Source of the DNA: Phycisphaerae bacterium
GTDB lineage: Bacteria; Planctomycetota; Phycisphaerae; Tepidisphaerales; Tepidisphaeraceae
NCBI GenBank assembly: GCA_030448225.1
Contig: JAUJNJ010000040.1
Coordinates: 1-61,960, forward strand
Length of the DNA stretch: 61,960 nucleotides
Direction of reading: 5' to 3'
Shown: piece by piece, positions 56,512-61,960 of the stretch
Layout of the letters: every line of letters starts with the position of its first letter
Numbering within the stretch: position 1 is the first letter of the stretch
Position numbers and translations under genes: made by a program
The notes under the pieces: generated by a model
Database searches by the model: none
The model's input: the letters and a program-made list of their open reading frames with translations, nothing else
What the model was told of the DNA's origin: nothing

Positions 56512-56924
56512 CCGTGCCGTACGTTTCCGATCTGGCGGCGCCGTACGCAAGGACGGGCGCCCGCCCCGCCGGTCCGTGGCCCTCGTCCGCTCCGAACGCG
56601 TTCGAGAAGTCGGCAGCGGGAGCGGGGCACGCACGCGCGTCCCGCCCGCGTCACTTCGTTCAGAAGCGGGCGGGACGCCGCGCCACGCTCGGTCCGTCCA
56701 CTTGTCAAATTCGATCTCGGACCGAACGGTCCACACCTCTCCCTCGGCGCGCGAACGACTGTCGCGCAAGACGTCATCGCGCCTTCGACTGCCGGCACGC
56801 CGCGGCGGGGGCGGCACGACGCGAACGTGACGCCCCCGTGCCGGTATGGGATAGTGGCGGCCGACCGGTACGACCCCCACGATCGAGCGGCGCGTGCCCA
56901 TCGCCCGCCGGAGAGGACCACGAC
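56512..56924. other. Intergenic region with a perfect 11-bp hairpin
   Basis: GTCCCGCCCGC / GCGGGCGGGAC at 56639-56676 around a 16-base loop. Otherwise I see no gene. The right part should hold the promoter of the DUF1080 gene. Confidence 0.5.
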
Positions 56925-58058
56925 ATGAACGCGACCCCCCCGACGCGTAACGGCGCAACGAGTCGTCCTGACCCCGCGGTGATGCGATCGGCCGCCGAGT
57001 CGCTTCGCGTCTCCGCGATCCGACTCTTGGCGAATCGCGAAGACGCGAAGCGACGCCGGACCGCCCGCCCCCACCCGGCGGCCCACGCGCTCTTGGCGGG
57101 TGTGCTCGCTGGCTGGGGGCGCGGGGTTGCGAGTCCTCCCCGCAGGACGCGACGACCGCCGCGCACGGCCGCCGCCGCCACGTCCGGCCCGACCGAAGAA
57201 CGCGCCCACTGCGTGGCCGTCGCCGCCGAGGCCGCGGCGACGGCCCCCGCGGCGGCGCGCAAGCCCCCGTCGCCCTCGTCACCGACGCCCCGACAGCCGA
57301 CCCCGCACCGCCCGCGGCCGACAAGCCCGCCGACGCCCAGCCGGCGCCGGAGCCAACGCCCGCCCCGAAGACAGGCACCGAACCCGCGGCCGAGGCCGAG
57401 CCCGACGTGAAGCCGGATGCCGCCCCCGCCGCCGACGCCAAGCCTGACGCCGCCCCGCCGCCCCCGCCGCCGACGACGCGGCGAAGGGGTGGAAGACCCT
57501 CTTCGACGGCAAGTCGATGGACGGCTGGACGCCGACCGCGTTCGGCGCGCCCGACCCGGAACTGACGCCGGAGGGGGAACTGATCCTCCTCCAGGGCGCG
57601 ACGCTGTCGGGCGTGAACTACAACGGCGACATGCCCGGCGTGAACTACGAGGTCGAGTTCGAGGCCCGCCGCCGCCTCGGCGACGACTTCTTCTGCGGGC
57701 TCACGTTCCCGGTCGAGACGTCGTTCGCCTCGCTCATCCTCGGCGGCTGGGGCGGGAGCCTGTGCGGCATCTCGAGCATCGACGGCATGGACGCGTCGGA
57801 GAACAACACCACGAGCTACCAGAAGTTCAAGAAGAACCAGTGGTACAAGGTCCGCCTGCGCGTCGAGCCCAAGCTGCCTGCGGGCGTGGCTCGACGACAA
57901 GCCGATCGTCGACGAGGACACGACCGACCGCCGGCTGACCAGCGCGCGTCGAGGTCAGCAAGAGCAAGCCGTTCGGCATCGCCACCTGGCAGACCGAGGG
58001 CGGCATCCGCAACGTCCGCATCCGCGCGCTGAAGCCCGAGGAGATGGGGAGGAAGTAA
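56925..58058 (+). CDS. DUF1080 (3-keto-disaccharide hydrolase-like) lipoprotein, frameshifted
   Basis: A secreted lipoprotein ending in a concanavalin-like DUF1080 domain, a family that includes 3-keto-glucoside hydrolases and is very common in planctomycetes. The lipobox can be read as LLAGVLAGCG after a shift near 57115. A long Pro/Ala linker follows. The domain begins GWKTLFDGKSMDGWTPTAFG, the DUF1080 hallmark, with FEARRRLGDDFFCGLTFPVE and FGIATWQTEGGIRNVRIRAL at the end. Shifts occur in the linker (57180-57480) and near 57890 and 57945. A palindrome at 56999-57054 lies in the pre-signal region, so the true start may be downstream of 56925. Confidence 0.78.
56999..57054. repeat. TCGCTTCGCGTC inverted repeat in the DUF1080 leader
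   Basis: GTCGCTTCGCGTCTCCGCGAT and AATCGCGAAGACGCGAAGCG... form 20-bp arms. A related half (ATCGCGAAGACGCGGAGCGA) lies between the two GTPase genes at about 29650. Confidence 0.7.
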
Positions 58059-58149
58059 CGTTGGCGCCTCAAGAGCGGTTACGCGGGCACCGCCACGCAC
58101 TCCCGTTTCACACGACGACTGCACGGCTGCCGTTACGGCGTGCATGCGC

Positions 58150-58383
58150 TTATGGGTCCGGCGTCAGCGTTTGGGCTTCCTTCTGCGCCGGGTCGTCGCC
58201 GTCGCTCACGCCGCTCGTGGCGCCGCCGGTGCGGCTGGCGGCGTTGGGGCTGAGGTTGTTGGCGCCGGTCGTGCCGCCCTTCTCGCGGACCGGGCCGCCG
58301 GTGCGAGGGGCGCACGATTCGGACGCGTTGTTCGGGGAATCGACGTTGGGAGTCGTTGGGCTGTGCTGGTCCTGCCGCGACAT
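58150..58383 (-). CDS. Small disordered hypothetical protein, 77 residues
   Basis: I do not recognise it. The start MSRQDQHSPTTPNVDSP is seven bases after GGGAGG, which supports translation. The whole chain is Ser/Thr/Asn/Pro/Gly-rich with no hydrophobic core (ASESCAPRTGGPVREKGG; LSPNAASRTGGATSGVSDGD), so it is probably unfolded on its own. It is convergent with DUF1080 and separate from other genes. An in-frame start 54 bases upstream is less likely. Confidence 0.6.
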   Translation of the reverse strand: MSRQDQHSPTTPNVDSPNNASESCAPRTGGPVREKGGTTGANNLSPNAASRTGGATSGVSDGDDPAQKEAQTLTPDP

Positions 58384-58509
58384 AGAGAAACCTCCCGCGG
58401 CCGATGCGGTTGGACATCGGACCGACGGTTCAGACATACCCGGGGCATGTGGATCGGGCTAGGGGGAAACCCATCGCGCTTGGGGTGTAAGACATTCCCG
58501 CGCCGATCG

Positions 58510-58628
58510 CTTCCCCTTTTAGCCGCCGCCCGAAGGGCCGCGCTCGTACGCCGGGTGCGCGGGCGGGAATGCTCAATGACCAAGCCCCAATGACCAACAA
58601 ATGACCAATGATCCAATGCCCAATGTGG
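58510..58628. repeat. Dyad plus TGACCAA-type array
   Basis: A TTTTAGCCGCCGCCCGAAGG dyad at about 58515-58548 is followed by CAATGACCAAGCCCCAATGA..., units at 58570-58628. The latter family forms the outer shell at 45.3-45.8 kb. Confidence 0.75.
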
Positions 58629-58648
58629 GGTCGGGCGACCGCGGAGCC

Positions 58649-58842
58649 TTACCGCACCTCGGCCCGAGGTGACACCCTCACGCCGCGGGCTTCGGCGCGC
58701 TTGGCGCGGGAGAAGGCGCGGACGCAGTTGCGGCCGTCCTTCTTGGCGGCGTAGACGGCGAGATCGGCGGCCTTCAGCAGGTGGGCCGGGTCGCGCAGCG
58801 GGGAGTTCGGCAGCTCGAGGCACGCGACGCCGATGCTTCATC
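58649..58842 (-). pseudogene. C-terminal remnant of a GGDEF domain
   Basis: The minus strand reads SIGVACLELPNSPLRDPAHL followed by LLKAADLAVYAAKKDGRNCV and a short basic tail to a stop at 58649. This is the conserved end of a diguanylate cyclase domain (SIGVA ... A.YAAK..GRN). The frame upstream of SIGVA is not GGDEF-like and runs into the rarA promoter region on the opposite strand, so everything N-terminal, including the catalytic loop, is missing. Confidence 0.75.
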
Positions 58843-58915
58843 CTCGGGTGTCCACGGCTCGATTCGAGCGTCGCGGACCACTACGATGAGGTGCGCGGGC
58901 GTTCCCCCGCGTTCT

Positions 58916-60382
58916 ATGGACTTATTCGGCGACGTTCGCAAGAAGAACCTGGCCCGCGCCGCCCCGCTGGCCGTGCGGATGCGGCCGCGCACGCTCGAGG
59001 AGTTCGTCGGGCAGCAGCACTTCCTCGGCCCCGGCAAACTCCTCCGCCGGATGCTCGAGGCCGACCGCCTGACGAGCGTGATCTTCTACGGCCCCCCCGG
59101 CACCGGCAAGACCACGCTCGCGCAGCTCGTGGCCGCGTACACCAAGAGCCACTTCGAGCAGGTGAACGCCGCCGCCGTCGGCGTGAAGGAGGTGCGGACG
59201 ATCTTGGAGGCCGCGCGCGAGCGGCTCGGCGCATCGGCCCTGCGGACGGTGCTGTTCCTCGACGAGATCCACCGCTTCAACCGCGCGCAGCAGGACATCC
59301 TGCTCGGCGACGTCGAGGCCGGGCACGTGATCCTCGTCGGCGCGACGACCGAGAACCCGTTCTTCGCGGTGAACTCCCCGCTCGTCAGCCGCAGCCAGAT
59401 CTTCCAGTTCGCCCCCCTCAGCGAGGACGAGATCCGCACGCTCATCCGCCGCGCGGTCGCCGACAAGGAGCGCGGGTACGGCGACCTCCCGATCGAACTG
59501 GACGACGACGCCCTGAACCTCTGGGCCACGATGTCCGACGGCGACGGCCGCCGTTCGCTGATGGCGCTGGAGGTGGCGGTGCTATCGCTGGCGCGGGAAG
59601 TGGGGAGTGGGGACGTGGGGAGTGGGGAGTCGGAAGCGGGCGGGCAACGCCGATCTTCGCCCTCACCCCCCACCCCCCACTCTCCACCCCCCACCTCCCT
59701 CCGCGTCACCCTCGACGTCGCCGAGCAGTCGATCCAGCGCAAGGCGATCGTCTACGACGGGACCGGCGACGAGCACTACGACGCGGCCAGCGCGCTAATC
59801 AAGAGCATGCGCGGCAGCGACCCGGACGCCGCCGTCTACTGGATCGCGCGGATGCTCGAGGCGGGCGAGGACCCGCGGTTCATCGCCCGGCGGATCGCGA
59901 TCCTCGCCAGCGAGGACGTCGGCAACGCCGACCCCCGCGCGATCAGCGTGGCGGCGGCGGCGTTCGAGATCGTGGAGAAGGTGGGGATGCCCGAGGCGCG
60001 GATCACGCTCTCGCAGGCGGCGATCTACATGGCGACGGCGCCGAAGAGCAACGCGTCGTACGTCGCGATCAACAAGGCCATCGCCGACGTGCGCGAGGGG
60101 CGCACGATCCCCGTGCCCCGCCACCTCCGCAGCACCGCGTACGGCGGCGCCGCACTGCTCGGCCACGGCAAGGGTTACAAGTACGCTCACGACTTCGAGG
60201 GTGGGTATGTCGATCAAGACTATCTGGGGGTCGACACGGTGTACTACGAGCCCACCGACCGCGGGTACGAGGCGCAGATCGCCGAGCGCCTCCGCCAGCA
60301 GCGCGCCGCCCGCGACGCCGCCGCGGACGCCGCCGCGGACGCCGCCCCCACGAACGATCCGCCTGCGGGCGTGTCTGATTAG
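58916..60382 (+). CDS. rarA: Replication-associated recombination protein A (RarA/MgsA)
   Basis: A clamp-loader-like AAA+ ATPase that acts at stalled replication forks. Of 488 residues: DLFG motif at the start, RPRTLEEFVGQQHFLGPGKL, Walker A GPPGTGKTT (59-67), Walker B VLFLDEIHRFN (112-122), sensor 1 VGATTENPFF (141-150) and the SRS Arg finger region. The C-terminal tetramerisation domain includes DAAVYWIARMLEAGEDPRFI and LSQAAIYMATAPKSNASYVA. Residues about 228-261, between the sensor 2 region and RVTLDVAEQSIQRK, are a low-complexity insert written by an inverted-arm 7-mer array that other family members would lack. The tail is Ala/Asp-rich. ATG at 58916 begins the MDLFGD motif. Confidence 0.92.
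   Translation: MDLFGDVRKKNLARAAPLAVRMRPRTLEEFVGQQHFLGPGKLLRRMLEADRLTSVIFYGPPGTGKTTLAQLVAAYTKSHFEQVNAAAVGVKEVRTILEAARERLGASALRTVLFLDEIHRFNRAQQDILLGDVEAGHVILVGATTENPFFAVNSPLVSRSQIFQFAPLSEDEIRTLIRRAVADKERGYGDLPIELDDDALNLWATMSDGDGRRSLMALEVAVLSLAREVGSGDVGSGESEAGGQRRSSPSPPTPHSPPPTSLRVTLDVAEQSIQRKAIVYDGTGDEHYDAASALIKSMRGSDPDAAVYWIARMLEAGEDPRFIARRIAILASEDVGNADPRAISVAAAAFEIVEKVGMPEARITLSQAAIYMATAPKSNASYVAINKAIADVREGRTIPVPRHLRSTAYGGAALLGHGKGYKYAHDFEGGYVDQDYLGVDTVYYEPTDRGYEAQIAERLRQQRAARDAAADAAADAAPTNDPPAGVSD
59598..59697. repeat. GTGGGGA 7-mer inverted arms inside rarA
   Basis: Left arm AAGTGGGGAGTGGGGACGTG... (59598-59633) and inverted right arm ACCCCCCACCCCCCACTCTC... (59664-59697). It is read through in frame as EVGSGDVGSGES ... 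SPPTPHSPPPTS. The same family as 46715-46796. Confidence 0.88.
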
Positions 60383-60670
60383 AGACGGCACGCGGGACGA
60401 TGACCGCGGGCCGGCACGACCCATAAATGTCCAATGTAACGGCGCGACCGACATCTCCCTTCCTTTGCGGGCGATCGGTCTGCCGCGGTCCGTTGGTCAG
60501 CCGGGCATAGTAATTGGACGTTGAGACGGGGGCGTCGCCCCGCCGCGGCAGGGTAAACGGGGACCGGCCGCTTCCGGTTGTGCGGGATGGGCGACTCGCG
60601 CCGACGATTAAATTGCCGGGGCGGGGGCCGTTCGCGTAGAACGTGAAAACTCCGTAAGGGAACTGACGTA
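60383..60670 (+). other. Structured leader upstream of the cyclo-ligase (possible RNA)
   Basis: Several local stems are visible: ATGTCCAAT (60426) with ATTGGACGT (60510), GCGGGGCG-type pairs near 60535, and ACCGGCCGCTTCCGGTTGTG near 60570. The gene ygfA is often preceded by 6S RNA in bacteria, so this 290-base region is worth testing for ssrS. I cannot show the conserved 6S bubble here. Confidence 0.3.
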
Positions 60671-61264
60671 ATGACTGACATGAACACCAAGCCGGTCCTG
60701 CGTCGTCAGCTTCGCCAGATGCTCGACGCGATGAGCGAGGCCGACCGGCACGACAAGAGCGTCGCGGCGTGTCGCCTCGTCGCCGCCACGCCGGAGTTCG
60801 ACGCGGCCCGCGTAGTGATGCTCTACCTGAGCATGCCGACCGAGGTCGACACCGCCGCGCTGGCGCTGAAGTGCTGGCAGGCGAACAAGACCGTCGTCGT
60901 ACCGAAGGTGAGCTGGGACCAGCGCCGCATGCTGCCGGTCGAGATCTCGAGCCTGAAGGACGCGACCACCACCACCGGCCCCGTGCGCGAACCGCTGGCG
61001 GGCAACCCGATCCCCCTCGACCTGATCGACCTCGTGATCGTACCCGGCCTCGGCTTCAGCCCCGCCGGCTTCCGCATCGGCCGCGGCATGGGGTTCTACG
61101 ACCGCTTCCTCGCCCAGTCCGAGTTCGTCGGCCGCGCCTGCGGGCTGGCGTTCGAGGAACAGGTCGTGGAGAACCTGCCGGTCCTTGACCACGACGTCCC
61201 GCTCCATATGCTGGTGACCGATCGGGGAACCCGGCGCTTCGCGTCCAGGGCAGTTGCTAGTTGA
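60671..61264 (+). CDS. 5-formyltetrahydrofolate cyclo-ligase
   Basis: Converts 5-formyl-THF to 5,10-methenyl-THF with ATP in one-carbon metabolism (YgfA/Fau family). The 197 residues match the family. Conserved parts are KPVLRRQLRQMLDAMSE near the start, VVMLYLSMPTEVDT, the K of VVVPKVSWDQRRML, EPLAGN, and the nucleotide/metal site DLVIVPGLGFSPAGFRIGRG with GMGFYDRFLA. A GGGA-type ribosome binding site precedes the ATG. The upstream gap may hold an RNA gene. Confidence 0.92.
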   Translation: MTDMNTKPVLRRQLRQMLDAMSEADRHDKSVAACRLVAATPEFDAARVVMLYLSMPTEVDTAALALKCWQANKTVVVPKVSWDQRRMLPVEISSLKDATTTTGPVREPLAGNPIPLDLIDLVIVPGLGFSPAGFRIGRGMGFYDRFLAQSEFVGRACGLAFEEQVVENLPVLDHDVPLHMLVTDRGTRRFASRAVAS

Positions 61265-61575
61265 GAGTTGCTAGTTGTTAGGGAGGTGGCTCTCGGGGCT
61301 CCCGCGCTTCCATCGCAGATGATGGGCTAGTCCACGCGTGTCGCGCTTCGACGGGTTTAGCGGAAGACGCGCTCCTCGAACGGTATCGATGCTCTCTCGC
61401 AGCCCGCACCATTGTTCTCAGTTATGAGACGTGTCGCGTGTTGCCCCAGCGACCGGTTGATTTACTGAACGGTCGGATCGGTGATGCGTGCGCACGCTCG
61501 AGCAGGAGCGGAACGGAACCGCTCTAGCAGCCAGCAACTTACGACTAGCAACTAACTCGGAACACGGAGGTTCTC
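61265..61575. repeat. Gap flanked by AGTTGCT 7-mer inverted arms
   Basis: AGTTGCTAGTTGAGAGTTGC... begins at the stop codon of the cyclo-ligase (61254-61282) and its inverted copy CAGCAACTTACGACTAGCAA... lies at 61531-61556, just before the next ribosome binding site. No gene is seen in between. Confidence 0.8.
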
Positions 61576-61960
61576 GTGGCGAAGTCTCGCAAGCGGAGGA
61601 GCCGCTTTTTTGCGGCGGCGTTGGCGCTGATCATACTCGTCGGCCTGTTCGCGTACCTCAAGAAGGACGGCGGCGCAGGCGGCGTCGGCGCGACGGCCGA
61701 TTCGACCACCCCTCGCCCGGAACCGGTCGCCCAGGCCGCCCCCGCCCAGCCGGCCGAGCAGGTCGCGCTCGCTCAAGACGGCGCCGCCGAGCCGGTGCGG
61801 ACGGAAACCCCCTCGCCCGGCGCCGCCGCGAAGAAGGACGCCGCCGCGCCCCCCGCTTCCACCGACAAGCCCGCCGCCGGTGCCACGCAGGCCGCCGCCA
61901 AGCAACGCCCGACCGGCAACGCCGCGACGGGCGCCCCCGCCGCCAGCGAGCCGACGCGTC
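61576..61960 (+). CDS. Membrane-anchored protein, incomplete at the window end
   Basis: Only the first 128 residues are present. A GTG start at 61576 follows GGAGG by five bases. A basic stretch (AKSRKRRSRFF) precedes one membrane helix (AAALALIILVGLFAYL), then a long Ala/Pro/Thr-rich linker with no fold. This is the N-terminal plan of an inner-membrane protein with a periplasmic domain on a flexible stalk, such as a LysM or TonB-like protein; the domain that would decide is outside the window. Confidence 0.7.
   Translation, partial: MAKSRKRRSRFFAAALALIILVGLFAYLKKDGGAGGVGATADSTTPRPEPVAQAAPAQPAEQVALAQDGAAEPVRTETPSPGAAAKKDAAAPPASTDKPAAGATQAAAKQRPTGNAATGAPAASEPTR

Noticed and set aside
1..61960. 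tRNA or rRNA genes
   Set aside because: I looked for the conserved T-loop pattern with a matching acceptor stem and for rRNA core sequences and saw none.

Overview
The window is GC-rich DNA (roughly two thirds G+C, strong G/C preference at third codon positions) from a bacterium that looks like a planctomycete, probably of the Phycisphaerae group. The evidence is family content, not a database search: a protein with a PEP-CTERM sorting tail, a DUF6655-like lipoprotein, a DUF1080 lipoprotein, a redoxin with a LolA/DUF2092-like N-terminus, a FliA/WhiG-type sigma factor, a Gram-negative lptB, and a 'KTKPT/VQNEANG' short interspersed repeat that I associate with planctomycete genomes.

Layout. 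0-9.4 kb (minus strand): an exopolysaccharide locus with a Wzc-type tyrosine kinase/chain-length regulator, a polyprenyl-phosphate sugar transferase, a WecG/TagA-type glycosyltransferase, a Wzx-like flippase and a family-2 glycosyltransferase. 10.5-19.9 kb: sialate O-acetylesterase, a thioredoxin-like protein, lptB, a cold-shock protein with a clear terminator, a sugar isomerase/epimerase-like TIM barrel, and a serine beta-lactamase-like hydrolase. 19.9-33.5 kb: a DUF2339 polytopic membrane protein, a DUF6655-like lipoprotein, a very long AsmA-like protein, two tandem membrane GTPases and ilvD. 34-42.6 kb: a PEP-CTERM protein, carotenoid genes (crtI and a polyprenyl synthase), a Nudix hydrolase, an OsmC-like protein and a WG-repeat protein. 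43-47.3 kb: an isolated Mu-like packaging cassette (gp25-, gp26- and gp27-like proteins plus a gp28-type large terminase) with no portal or capsid genes beside it. 47.7-53.4 kb: a complete tripartite ABC efflux operon (adaptor, ATPase, permease, TolC). 53.9-61.9 kb: a PQQ-propeller protein, a sigma factor, DUF1080, rarA, 5-formyltetrahydrofolate cyclo-ligase and a truncated last gene.

The most striking signal is not a gene. The window is peppered with short direct-repeat arrays, each built on a 7-, 8- or 9-bp unit, usually present as two inverted arms that could fold into one long hairpin. They resemble the STRR repeats of cyanobacteria but use many unrelated units. They fill intergenic gaps, including every gap of the efflux operon. 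They lie in frame inside terminase (twice), rarA, a GTPase and the polyprenyl synthase, and they are nested inside one another like Russian dolls between the Mu-like genes. A separate GTAC-centred palindromic family (about twelve copies) and two further dyad families are interleaved with them.

Many otherwise normal genes (ilvD, AsmA-like, redoxin, sialate esterase, polyprenyl synthase, OsmC and others) are broken by one or more single-base frameshifts, often next to GCGC. Because housekeeping genes are hit, I treat most of these as residual sequencing or assembly errors and give each such gene as one feature spanning all its fragments.
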